DNA of 64,000 nucleotides from Calothrix sp. NIES-2098 (GTDB lineage: Bacteria; Cyanobacteriota; Cyanobacteriia; Cyanobacteriales; Nostocaceae), in assembly GCA_002368175.1 (NCBI GenBank), contig AP018173.1, forward strand, positions 62,001 through 126,000, read 5' to 3'. Under the pieces are notes generated by a model. The model searched no databases and was not told where the DNA came from. It saw nothing but the letters and a program-made list of their open reading frames with translations. The stretch's first letter is position 1, and every line of letters begins with the position of its first letter. The position numbers and the translations under genes were made by a program. Below, piece by piece: positions 55,845-64,000 of the stretch.

Positions 55845-58287
55845 GTGGGTAGCCAGCTAGCGAGGTTTCCACTGTTTTGGCTCCTTTTCTAACTAGCCCC
55901 CTCCGAACCGTGCTTACGAGATTTCCAGGTACACGGCTCTCCAGTATTCTGTGATCACGAGACTCGTTGAGACATTGGTTTACCAGCGTGTATTGCATCA
56001 TGGCATTGAGGGCAAACCATGAGAGTTTTCCTTCTACGTGCGGACATAATTTGCATCCATTGCGGTTTTTCTTTTCTACCCTTGGTTTTGAGGTCTTTAA
56101 GGGCACGAATATGGTGAACCTCAATGTTACCTTTTGCACCGCAAATCTCGCATTCGTCAGCAAGCAGACGCTTGATTAGTTCATTTCTGAAAGCGGGCTT
56201 TCTACTTGTTGGTAGGTCTAAAATGTTTGCTTTTAGGTTACGTTTTAATTGTATGCCGCCAAAGCGAGCCACTAAGGATTTCTTACCTTCTACAGGGACG
56301 GTTATTTCCACACATTTTCTTCTTCCTTGTGGAAGCTTAACAGTCTTCTTATACTTGGCGCAGATTTTCGCTACGCTAGTTCTGTATTTACAGGCAAGGG
56401 TTTTCATCAGCGAACTCGACATAACCCATTGGAGTTTTCGCAGCCATGCAATATTTTGAGCCAGACTATAGAATTGTACGTACCCTCGAAATTCCGATTG
56501 GTAAATGTTGATAATAGTAAAATCATCATCATTTATTAATTCAGGGCGATGAATGGGTTTACCATTCCTCATGTATAAGGCACATTTTTCTTCTATAACT
56601 CTTGCTGGGATTCTAAGTGCAACAATTCCGTTGATTGAGCGTTTACCATTGGTATGCTTATCGTCAGAATATTGAACTAGAACTTTGTAACCTAAAAAGC
56701 TTGCTGCTTCATTCCTGGCATTAGTAATTAAGGTCTTTTCTGATGACAGTTCTAACTGAAGATTTGCAGCTAAAAAGGTCTTGATTTTCTCCTTAATTGC
56801 TTTAGCTTCCTGAAATGAGCCAATAAAACCAAGTAGGAAATCGTCTGCATAGCGGACGTAATTTAGCCTTCTGTACCCAGGGTCACGAACATTTTTCGAG
56901 GGCATTTTCTGGTATTTAATTTCCAGTTGACGTGCTTTCTCAAATTGTCCATTCTGCCTGTAGTACCAAGCCAGCTTTACGAGTTTTGAATACTCTGGAT
57001 TTTCTGCCCGACATTTGCCGCGTGTATACTCTGGAATCAGTATTTGTTCGATAAATTTATCGAATTTGTCAAGATAGATATTGGCAAGTATGGGTGATAG
57101 AATCGAGCCTTGTGGGGTTCCGCTAAGGGTCGAATAATATTTCCATTGCTCGCAGTAACCTGCCTTGAGTAAATTTTCAATCAATCTTAAAAAGCGGTTA
57201 TCTTGGATTTTCTCACGTAGGATTGACATTAAGATTTTATGATCTATATTGTCAAAACAACCGCGAATATCTCCTTCAATAAACCATTTAGTTCCTTGCC
57301 AAGTTCGGTCTATTAATGTTAGTGCCGTATGGCATCCGCGCTTGGGTCGAAAACCATGACTGCTGTTGGAAAATTGAGGTTCGTAGTACGCTTCTAGTAT
57401 CAAACGTATTACTTCCTGAACCAATTTATCATTCCAAGTGGGAATACCCAGCGGTCGAGTTTTTCCATTTTTCTTGGGAATATTAATTCGCCTTACTGGT
57501 GTCCACCGAAAACGTTCATAGCGAATATCTTCTATGAGGTTTTCAATCTTTTTAAGGGACATCCCATCTACAGTCTCTGATGTAACTCCTTGTGTCATTG
57601 CCCCATTATTTTTATAGATGCGGCTGTACGCTAAGAAGTACAGATTCGGATTGAAAAGTTGTCTGTAAATACCATTCAGAGGTAAACCACGTTGTCCTCT
57701 GTCTCGGATTACACTTAAAACCGTTTCGGCGTTTCGCATCTCGCGTACCTCTCGATACAAGTGTAAAGATTACCTGTTCCCCTTTGCCACAGCAGTTATT
57801 ACTGTGAATCCCAGTAATAAAGTGCCTCATGTGGACGGCTTTCCCGTCCCCGGACTACTATGGGAACTCTGTAACCATAGGGGTCGCCCCCTGTAGGTCA
57901 TCCCGCGCTTGATTAACTCAGTACGTAACAGTGTGATTTAGGTGTCCCATTCATTCGTTAAGCCATCTCATCGCTGGCTGACTCCGTTTGAAGAAGTTGT
58001 GTGGTTCAAATGCTTAAAACTACACACAAACGGTTATTCCTGTTAGGCGTTGTAGGAATAGGCAATCGCGTATACCGTCAGAATTGGGCTTCAGGTAGTT
58101 TAACCTTCACCATGTCACACAAGTCTTGCCGGACTCTAGTTTTAACGCCTTCTCTCTATTTCCGGCTTTACCAACATGCTGTTGTCCCTTTTGTCTTTCG
58201 ACTCCAGGTAAGTTGGTTGACTTAAAGACGTTCTTCTTAGTCTTTCCCAACTTAGTTGGGGATACCGCGTTAACTGTCACGGCGCAC
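55845..58287 (-). mobile_element. Group II intron B inside the RT gene of intron A (2443 bp)
   Basis: Begins GTGCGCCGTGACAG at 58287, the same 10-base start as intron C, and ends ...GCTGGCTACCCAC at 55845. Domain V (GAGCCGTGTACCTGGAAATC, then CGTAAGCACGGTTC) and domain VI lie at about 55860-55955. Flanks read DADISKC before and FDKINHEELL after, the conserved RT motif 3. One base too many is left at the junction (four T where three are needed), so the exact 3' end or a one-base mutation is uncertain. Confidence 0.87.
55955..57760 (-). CDS. Reverse transcriptase/maturase of intron B
   Basis: A 601-aa intron-encoded protein, closely similar in layout to the intron C protein. Motifs: RINIPKKNGKTRPLGIPTWN, SHGFRPKRGCHTALTLID, WFIEGDIRGCFDNIDHKILM, SGTPQGSILSPILANIYLDK and LNYVRYADDFLLGF. 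The HNH part has ECEICGAKGNIEVHHIRALK and VCPQCHDAIHAGKP. RT, maturase (X) and nuclease parts are all present and uninterrupted. The first residues MYREVREMRNAETVL suggest that the ATG of MRNAETVLSVIRDRG may be the true start. Confidence 0.9.
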   Translation of the reverse strand: MYREVREMRNAETVLSVIRDRGQRGLPLNGIYRQLFNPNLYFLAYSRIYKNNGAMTQGVTSETVDGMSLKKIENLIEDIRYERFRWTPVRRINIPKKNGKTRPLGIPTWNDKLVQEVIRLILEAYYEPQFSNSSHGFRPKRGCHTALTLIDRTWQGTKWFIEGDIRGCFDNIDHKILMSILREKIQDNRFLRLIENLLKAGYCEQWKYYSTLSGTPQGSILSPILANIYLDKFDKFIEQILIPEYTRGKCRAENPEYSKLVKLAWYYRQNGQFEKARQLEIKYQKMPSKNVRDPGYRRLNYVRYADDFLLGFIGSFQEAKAIKEKIKTFLAANLQLELSSEKTLITNARNEAASFLGYKVLVQYSDDKHTNGKRSINGIVALRIPARVIEEKCALYMRNGKPIHRPELINDDDFTIINIYQSEFRGYVQFYSLAQNIAWLRKLQWVMSSSLMKTLACKYRTSVAKICAKYKKTVKLPQGRRKCVEITVPVEGKKSLVARFGGIQLKRNLKANILDLPTSRKPAFRNELIKRLLADECEICGAKGNIEVHHIRALKDLKTKGRKEKPQWMQIMSARRRKTLMVCPQCHDAIHAGKPMSQRVS

Positions 58288-58839
58288 ACACTTGGATATA
58301 TCGGCATCTAGTACAAATTTTGGTTTGTACCGGATTTCGTTAAAGATTGCTTCGATGGCATCATGACATGACCTTCCGGCTCTGAACCCGTATGAGTTCG
58401 GTTCAAATCGCGCTTCCCATTCTGGCTCTAATGCCAACTTGACAAGTGCTTGCAAGGCGCGGTCTTTCATTGTAGGAATTCCTAAAGGTCGCTTCTCCTC
58501 CGTTCCAGGTTTGGGTATCCAAACGCGTCTGGTTGGGCTGACTTTTGAACCCAGTTTTAACTGATTTATCAGGGCAAGACGTTGCTTTGGGGTTAGTGCT
58601 TTAATACCATCCACACCAGCCGTCTTTTTTCCGCAGTTATCTTGGGTTACTCTACGAACCGCTAATGCTCTTGCAGACCAGGATTTCATCAACGTTTTCT
58701 GAAGTCGGCGAGTTGCTTTCACATCACCACGTTGAGAGGATTGATAGATTCTCTTTTGCAGCTTGTACACTTTACGTTCCAGCTTGCGCCAGTTGATATC
58801 GTGCCATTCCACCGTAGTCTTAATACTCGTTTTAGACAT
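58288..58839 (-). pseudogene. Reverse transcriptase of intron A, N-terminal part
   Basis: From MSKTSIKTTVEWHDINWRKL (ATG 58839; an upstream ATG at 58875 is possible) through RT motifs 0-3: ARALAVRRVTQDNCGKKTAG, RRVWIPKPGTEEKRPLGIP, EARFEPNSYGFRAGRSCHDA and KFVLDADISKC, where intron B interrupts it. It differs clearly from the B and C proteins, so A belongs to another intron lineage. Confidence 0.87.
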
Positions 58840-58924
58840 ATTTACTGTTACTGGAAACTCTATCTTCCAAGCCACCGTGATTCTGTCTGCTTATCCTCAC
58901 CATTACAGTGAAGCTTTTGCTTGT

Positions 58925-59310
58925 GAATCAATCTTTCCGTCTTGTTGTATCTGGTTAGCACCTACTCAGACATCGACCTGTCTGAGAACTAACAAGCGGT
59001 TACTTCGTTTCTGATAGTCATTTGGTCGAGTTTTTAGAGCGGTACTCTCCACCGGGGTTAGAGGAAGTGCTTGTTGGTCAACCAGGAACTTGCCAACTCC
59101 CCATTATCCTTATTACAGCCAAGCATTCGCTTCTTACTCAATCTCGCCCGTCAAGGCATCCGGTTAGTACTTACTCAGGTATTCGACCGCCTGAGAGCGT
59201 TTGACGGGTTACTTCGTTCCGAATAACAATGCTGATACCTTTAGAGTGACACTTTTCACCGGGTTTATCGGGGGTGCTTATTGGTCGGCAATATAACCGC
59301 CAATCCCATA
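58925..59310. repeat. Imperfect tandem duplication in the 5' part of intron A
   Basis: Two copies of about 185 bp (about 58940-59115 and 59135-59315). They share words such as GGTTAGNACNTACTCAG, GGTTACTTCGTT, CACCGGG, and GTGCTTNTTGGTC in the same order. This lies in the domain I region, where the intron folds its exon-binding loops. Confidence 0.5.
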
Positions 59311-59622
59311 TCCTTTGCCTTTTGGCGTAGCGTTTCAGCCTGATTTCGCTACTTACACATAACGGTGATTCAAACGTGTCTTTCTTGCGTACTCATGGGT
59401 ATCTTGCTCGACGATTACCGGGTTTTAGGCTCCCAGTACTACCGCCTTTTATTCCCGCTTTACGGATTGATGACTAGTCGCTACCGTAGGGAAAATGCTT
59501 TCACCTTAGCACTTGAGGGGTGGGTTATACTCCCACATTGTTATTCAGTTATCTAGGTTTGAACCTAGCGGTTAATCCCCTAGAATCCTTATGGGGTCTA
59601 GTTTCTAACCAACGAATCGCAC

Positions 59623-59961
59623 ATGGTATGTGTGTTTGAAATGTTTGGAGTACTCGAATAAACTCAGTTACATCTTCTTTGCTATCTGACAAATAACGAG
59701 GTAAATGAATGTCATCACTGCGCCGATTGACTTGACCACTGAGGCGGCAACAATTAAGCAAATCATAAGTGCCAAATAAAATATGTACAGTACCAGTAAT
59801 ATTGGCGATAGATTTTATCCAATTCATCTGATGTAACATCTGCTTTCCTCCAGCAAGCATCAACAGGTGTTGAGCTTCGTCTACCATGAGCGCTGTCAGC
59901 TGATGGTGCCGCATTGCTTGTTCTAAGGCACGACGCACAATATCAGAACTTGCAGTGAGGG
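59623..59961 (-). pseudogene. tnsC: tnsC2, 5' exon, truncated at its start
   Basis: Encodes TnsC from SSDIVRRALEQAMRHHQLTA through the Walker B ALMVDEAQHLLMLAGGKQ and FGTYDLLNCCRLSGQVNRRS up to FQTHIP, where intron A begins. The N-terminal third, including Walker A, is missing: the sequence runs directly into a tniQ fragment. Even with perfect splicing the product would lack ATP binding. Confidence 0.85.
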
Positions 59962-60117
59962 CACTGCTCAATCAAGGACTGATGCTTATGGTGAGGGCAT
60001 TCCTCGATTGTATTAACTAACCACAGCAGTGGATTGTAAATTACCCGATTATTGGTACGCCAGTTGCCATAGCATACTGGACACCAAGCTTGATGTAAGC
60101 GCAAAATACTAAACTTA
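59950..60117 (-). pseudogene. tniQ: tniQ fragment fused to tnsC2
   Basis: An internal slice of a TniQ (FSILRLHQAWCPVCYGNW, RVIYNPLLWLVNTIEECP, then SLIEQCPHC), corresponding to residues about 132-190 of the element 1 protein. Both ends are lost. It meets tnsC2 at a short shared word (TGCAAGTTCTGAT region), out of frame. It marks the outer edge of transposon debris next to the injection-system genes. Confidence 0.75.
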
Positions 60118-60327
60118 AGTCTGCGAACCCACACACATAGCTATCTGTAACGACTTGTAAAATCTCCTTGACTTATTCATCAAGCAAATAAGAGAGTAAA
60201 AGACAAAGACAAATAAATATACTTATTTGCCAATTTTTAAGGTATTACAGGCTCAATCAACAAAATTTAAGCCGCAATCATCACAGTTTTGGGTTGGGTT
60301 TAGAGGAAGATAAGGTATCGAAACATC

Positions 60328-60906
60328 ATGATTGACGACCTAGATCGGACTCTAGAAGAATTACTTAAGCGATCGCTACCACCAGATCTAGTTCGGCAGG
60401 TGAGCATCAGTTTTGCTACACCTGATCCTCAGTTTCCGCCTCCTTCAGTAACCCTACCAGCAATAGATCTATTTCTTTATGACATTCGAGAAAAACGCGA
60501 ACTACGTAACAATGAATGGCTCGTAGAACGCCAGAGCAATGGTACGGTCGCCAAAAAGCCTCCTCTAGTGAGGGTAGATTGCTCCTACCTAATCACTGCT
60601 TGGCCTAGTGAAAGTTCTACTACTCCAATTCGAGATGAACACCGTCTACTAGGGGAAGTGATGAAAGTGCTGTTGCGCTATCCAATACTTCCATCTGAGA
60701 TACTTCTGGGAAGTCTTGTAGAACAGGAAATACCACTGCCGACGATGACACTTCAGCCGATTCAACTGCAGAGTTTGGGAGAATTCTGGCAGGCGCTGGG
60801 AGGAAAGCCGAAAGTAGTTTTGAATTACACCATAACCATCAGTGTGACAGTCCACGAGGCAAGGTCGGCAGCACCGTTGGTGACAGAAACACAGGCTGGA
60901 ACATAG
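60328..60906 (+). CDS. DUF4255 (Pvc16-type) protein of a contractile injection system
   Basis: A 192-aa protein of the DUF4255 family. The N-terminal IDDLDRTLEELLKRSLPPDL is followed by PAIDLFLYDIREKRELRNNE and VRVDCSYLITAWPSES, the core of the fold. In characterised injection systems the homologue (Pvc16-like) caps the tail or sheath. It starts the operon; the next gene begins 12 bp after its stop. Cytoplasmic assembly of the tail-like particle is expected. Confidence 0.82.
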   Translation: MIDDLDRTLEELLKRSLPPDLVRQVSISFATPDPQFPPPSVTLPAIDLFLYDIREKRELRNNEWLVERQSNGTVAKKPPLVRVDCSYLITAWPSESSTTPIRDEHRLLGEVMKVLLRYPILPSEILLGSLVEQEIPLPTMTLQPIQLQSLGEFWQALGGKPKVVLNYTITISVTVHEARSAAPLVTETQAGT

Positions 60907-60918
60907 GAGTCATAGCCA

Positions 60919-61584
60919 ATGTCGCAGTGGGTTTTAATCGAGCCAGTTCGTCATCAGGTAGCAATCGCCGGACGGGTGATCAACGCTCAGACAAAGAAAG
61001 CTATAGGTGGTGCCAACGTGATGATTACCAAAGCACCAGAGGAGTTTACTAAATGGCTAAATCTCAAATCTTTACAGTATGGAAATCACTGGCAGGTCAT
61101 GGTCGAACGCCCTGACCGAACCAGAAGCGCTGTTGATGGACACTTTCACTTTTTAGATCTTCCTAACGGCGAATATAGGTTGACTACATCATTACTAGGT
61201 GCTGGAAAACGCTACGATACCGCCCTGGTAGGTATCACAGTATCCCGCCAAAATGACAAGATTATCATGGCTACTGCTGATATCGCCCTACCGCCCACAA
61301 CCATCAAAGGCAAAATATCTGACCAGAATGGCGATCCTGTAGTATTGGCTGAAGTGTGGGTGAACAGAAGTACAGAAAGTGCCTACAGTAATCAACAAGG
61401 ACAATACTTATTGATGGAATTGGAGGCATCAGAGAAACAGGAGCGCACAGTTATGGTTTCGGCTCCAGGCTACGAAATAGCCTCTGTGGAAGTACTGCTC
61501 AGTCAGGCTGGCGTAGAGAAGACTTTGGATTTTGTCTTGAAAAGAAGAAATAGTGTGTCAACTGTTTCAGGGGCAAGCCAATGA
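60919..61584 (+). CDS. Carboxypeptidase-regulatory-like protein of the injection system
   Basis: A 221-aa protein with two beta-sandwich repeats. The first covers about residues 10-120 (VAIAGRVINAQTKKAIGGAN, then DGHFHFLDLPNGEYRLTTSL). The second covers about 130-210 (IKGKISDQNGDPVVLAEVWV, NQQGQYLLMELEASE). These are carboxypeptidase-regulatory-like domains. No signal peptide is seen, in keeping with a particle component. It is often found between the DUF4255 and sheath genes in cyanobacterial systems (recollection). Its exact role is unknown. Confidence 0.75.
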   Translation: MSQWVLIEPVRHQVAIAGRVINAQTKKAIGGANVMITKAPEEFTKWLNLKSLQYGNHWQVMVERPDRTRSAVDGHFHFLDLPNGEYRLTTSLLGAGKRYDTALVGITVSRQNDKIIMATADIALPPTTIKGKISDQNGDPVVLAEVWVNRSTESAYSNQQGQYLLMELEASEKQERTVMVSAPGYEIASVEVLLSQAGVEKTLDFVLKRRNSVSTVSGASQ

Positions 61585-61715
61585 AGTTTTCATTGCCATA
61601 TCCAAAAAGTTTCCTTGTATAAGGGATGGCCTTGTGCCTTTCAACTAGGTGAGGCTAACTCACCGATCTCAGATACGTAGTTCACTAACCATTTTGAACC
61701 GAAGGAAGGAAGACT

Positions 61716-62972
61716 ATGCCACCAACAACTTATTTCTCACCTGGAGTATATGTTGAGGAAGTCCCCTCTACTATCCAGCCTATTGCAGGTGTGGGCACTA
61801 GCACACCAGGCTTCCTCGGAGTTGTACCAGATGCAATCAAGATTCCTAAAAGCAATCCAAACTATGACCCAACCCTCCCAGTAGGAGACAATAACAAATC
61901 TTTTATAGAAGAAGATGTTACGCTTACTATTGCTGCAGGTGAAGTGAAGCTATGTACCAACTTCAGTGAGTTCAAAAAGTTTTTTGGAGACTTCTCGACT
62001 GACCTAGGGCAAAAAATACTGACCCATGCAGTTTATGGATTTTTTAACAACGGTGGCACTCGCTGCTATGTTGTGCGGGTAAAGGCTGCGGGTGACATTA
62101 CTGCTGAGTTTCTAAAACAGAAATTTGCAGCCATTGACGAGATCGCAATTGTTGCTGCTCCTGGGATCACAAAAACAGATCATCCCGAGGTTATTGATGC
62201 TATCACCATCCACTGTCAAGAGCAGACTCAAGACCGTTTTGCTATCTTTGACAGTGAGGAAGTAGTCGAAGACCTAACCCAACTCGACCCGAAGTCTAAT
62301 AACAACAAATTACCTCCCTTTTCAAACTATGCTGCTTACTACTTCCCTTGGCTCCAAGTTTTCGATCCGGTGACAAAAGTCCAAAATCCACAGGGTGATG
62401 GGTTCATATACGTCCCACCAAGCGGTCACATAGCGGGGATCTATGCTCGAGTAGACAATACTCGAGGCGTGCATAAAGCACCAGCTAACGAACCTGTGTT
62501 GGGATCTCTGGGACTGAAGTACAAAATTAGCAAAGCTCAACAAGACGGACTAAATCCCCAAGGCGTTAACTGTATCCGCGACCTCAATGGTAATATCCGC
62601 GTATGGGGAGCACGCACACTTGGCGGTGATAAAAACGGCGAGTTTAAGTACATTAATGTCCGCCGCACAATGCTCTTCCTGCGCAAATCAATCGATCAGG
62701 GTACTCAGTGGGCAGTCTTTGAACCCAATGATACTAACTTGTGGGCGAAAATTATACTCAATGTCACTGCCTTTTTGACCATTGTCTGGCGTAACGGGGC
62801 TTTGTTCGGCAACACACCCCAACAGGCATTCTATGTTAAATGTGATGCAGAGACCAATCCTCCTGAAGTTCGAGAACTGGGTCAGGTAATTACAGAGATT
62901 GGGGTGGCAATTGTCAGACCAGCAGAATTTGTCATCTTCCGCATCAGTCAGTGGGCTGGACCTAGCAAATAA
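61716..62972 (+). CDS. Contractile tail sheath protein 1
   Basis: A 418-aa phage-tail-sheath family protein. TYFSPGVYVEEVPSTIQPIA at the N-terminus is the typical linker strand. GFFNNGGTRCYVVRVK, VAAPGITKTDHPEV and PSGHIAGIYARVDNTRGVHK (the sheath signature) and the C-terminal INVRRTMLFLRKSIDQGTQW follow. Sheath subunits form the spring that drives the inner tube through a membrane. Ribosome site GAAGGAAGGAAG is about 6 nt upstream. Length is near the usual 400-480 aa. Confidence 0.93.
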   Translation: MPPTTYFSPGVYVEEVPSTIQPIAGVGTSTPGFLGVVPDAIKIPKSNPNYDPTLPVGDNNKSFIEEDVTLTIAAGEVKLCTNFSEFKKFFGDFSTDLGQKILTHAVYGFFNNGGTRCYVVRVKAAGDITAEFLKQKFAAIDEIAIVAAPGITKTDHPEVIDAITIHCQEQTQDRFAIFDSEEVVEDLTQLDPKSNNNKLPPFSNYAAYYFPWLQVFDPVTKVQNPQGDGFIYVPPSGHIAGIYARVDNTRGVHKAPANEPVLGSLGLKYKISKAQQDGLNPQGVNCIRDLNGNIRVWGARTLGGDKNGEFKYINVRRTMLFLRKSIDQGTQWAVFEPNDTNLWAKIILNVTAFLTIVWRNGALFGNTPQQAFYVKCDAETNPPEVRELGQVITEIGVAIVRPAEFVIFRISQWAGPSK

Positions 62973-63033
62973 TTTAAGGGTAGGGAGTTGTTGATGGCGC
63001 TATGTTTCATTTGCTATCGAATAGGAGTAGAAA

Positions 63034-64000
63034 ATGCTCAAGTATAAAACACCTGGCGTTTACTACGAAGAGCGCTTTCCATCACCAGTGGAAAAACTGC
63101 AAACAGGAGTGCCTGCAATTCTTGGATACATCAAGGGTAACGCAAAATTTAATGAACCTCAGCCCCTAACCCACTGGTCTGAGTTTCAGCGAGACTTCGG
63201 TGCGCCACTTCCCAATGGTTACTTGGCTTATGCAGTCCGAGGCTTCTTCAAGAACGGTGGAAGTTTATGCTATGTGGTTCCTCTCAAAGATACTATCCCG
63301 CCTGAAGATGCTTTGCTTGAAGGTTTGGCAGCGCTAGAACCACTTTGCACTATCGACTTAGTTTGCACTCCGGATATTATGCGATCGCCACCACCTATGA
63401 ATTTGACAAATGATCCTTGTGCGCCAGATCTGACAGACTCAACAATATGGTCAAACTTGTCGCCACTTAACCCAGATAGCGTAATCACAATGCAGTCTGC
63501 TGTCTTAGAACATTGCCATCGTTTGGGCAATCGCTTCGCCATCCTAGATTCTTTACCTCACACCAATGAGCAACAACTGCACAATCAACGACGGGGACTC
63601 AATGGGGCGAGTGCTGCCCTTTACTATCCTTGGGTTCGAGTACAAGATGACTCATACCTGAAAAGCACCTTCGTCCCACCTTGTGGTCATGTAGCTGGAG
63701 TGTACGCCCGCAGCGACCAGAAAATTGGTGTCTACAAAGCACCTGCAAATGAAGTTCTTAAGGGTGTTCTCGAACTGGAAGTCAATTTGACAAACCGTCA
63801 ACAGGGTCTATTGAATCAAGAAGGGATCAACTGTCTGCATACTTTTCCTGGTCGTGAAATTTTAGTTTGGGGTGCCCGAACCCTAAGCCATGACCCTGAG
63901 TGGACATATATCAACGTGCGACGGCTGTTCCTGACCGTTATCCGTTGGATCGAACGCAATATGTTGGAGGTAGTGTTTGAACCTAACGATGCCAGTTTAT
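63034..64000 (+). CDS. Contractile tail sheath protein 2 (cut by window edge)
   Basis: A second, diverged sheath subunit: YKTPGVYYEERFPSPVEKLQ at the start, GFFKNGGSLCYVVPLKD, VPPCGHVAGVYARSDQ and YINVRRLFLTVIRWIERN. At least 322 codons are visible. Two or more sheath paralogues in one operon are usual for extracellular and thylakoid-type injection systems. It lies 61 bp after the first sheath gene. The 3' end is outside the window. Confidence 0.9.
   Translation, partial: MLKYKTPGVYYEERFPSPVEKLQTGVPAILGYIKGNAKFNEPQPLTHWSEFQRDFGAPLPNGYLAYAVRGFFKNGGSLCYVVPLKDTIPPEDALLEGLAALEPLCTIDLVCTPDIMRSPPPMNLTNDPCAPDLTDSTIWSNLSPLNPDSVITMQSAVLEHCHRLGNRFAILDSLPHTNEQQLHNQRRGLNGASAALYYPWVRVQDDSYLKSTFVPPCGHVAGVYARSDQKIGVYKAPANEVLKGVLELEVNLTNRQQGLLNQEGINCLHTFPGREILVWGARTLSHDPEWTYINVRRLFLTVIRWIERNMLEVVFEPNDASL

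Larger units (their letters stand above)
52066..59622 (-). mobile_element. Group II intron A in tnsC2 (7557 bp, outer)
   Basis: The 5' end GTGCGATTCG starts at 59622 and the 3' end ...GAGTTTAAT is at 52066; joining the exons restores ...HIP-LIEEASL... of TnsC in frame. The intron carries its own reverse transcriptase gene, whose DIVISION into two parts is caused by intron B. Domain V (GAGCCGTGTGAGGTGAAAGT on one side, CTCACGCACGGTTTTGAAG on the other) is split by intron C. Without B and C it would be 2686 bp, a normal size for an ORF-bearing group II intron. Confidence 0.9.

Noticed and set aside
44841..60134. CRISPR-associated transposon (CAST)
   Set aside because: TnsAB fusion and small TniQ resemble CAST proteins, but I see no cas gene, no regularly spaced repeats and no guide-like sequence in or near the element.

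Overview
The window reads as part of a large conjugative plasmid from a filamentous, Nostocales-type cyanobacterium. Evidence for the host: GCGATCGC (HIP1) octamers throughout, AT-rich intergenic DNA, Nostoc-style dispersed repeats, a xisH/xisI pair and a CyRepA1-type replication gene. No rRNA or clear housekeeping gene is present. The species cannot be named from the sequence alone.

Region 1 (1-6.6 kb): the start of a cytochrome P450 cut by the window edge, a conserved unknown, an HNH endonuclease, a small ribbon-helix-helix regulator with two matching palindromes, the antirestriction protein ArdA, and a minus-strand segregation operon. That operon holds a ParM-like actin, a small ParR-like partner, and a membrane/coiled-coil protein split by what looks like a -1 frameshift site.

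Region 2 (7-26 kb): the conjugation module. A 1484-aa MobF (TrwC-like) relaxase/helicase with a fused DUF3854 domain faces a minus-strand type IV secretion operon: VirB2-like pilin, VirB3-VirB4 fusion ATPase, VirB5-, VirB6-, VirB8-, VirB9- and VirB10-like parts, VirD4 coupling protein and accessory proteins.

Region 3 (26.7-33 kb): an XRE regulator, a ParB/KorB-like protein, a 1.3-kb non-coding block and the 1183-aa CyRepA1-family replication protein, whose 3' end is overwritten by an IS4-family element.

Region 4 (34.3-44.6 kb): accessory DNA. It has a tyrosine recombinase with a convergent RHH/coiled-coil gene, an IS5-type remnant, a thioesterase, a WGR protein, a three-gene operon containing a GNAT enzyme, a second recombinase with two unknown partners, and two tandem xisH-xisI pairs.

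Region 5 (44.8-60.1 kb): a cluster of Tn7-like transposons. Element 1 (44841-50707) has recognisable ends and contains only tniQ, tnsC and a fused tnsAB gene, with no cargo and no CRISPR. Its tnsAB is split by a 960-bp IS630 element. Exactly 5 bp after it a second element begins. The tnsC of that second element carries a 7.56-kb group II intron (A) which itself holds two more complete group II introns: B inside the reverse transcriptase gene of A, and C inside the catalytic domain V of A. All three boundaries can be placed to within about a base, and removing B and C leaves a normal 2.69-kb intron. This nested three-intron structure is the most striking thing in the window.

Region 6 (60.3-64 kb): the start of a contractile injection system operon (DUF4255 baseplate-type protein, a carboxypeptidase-regulatory-like protein, two tail-sheath paralogues), the last gene cut by the window edge.
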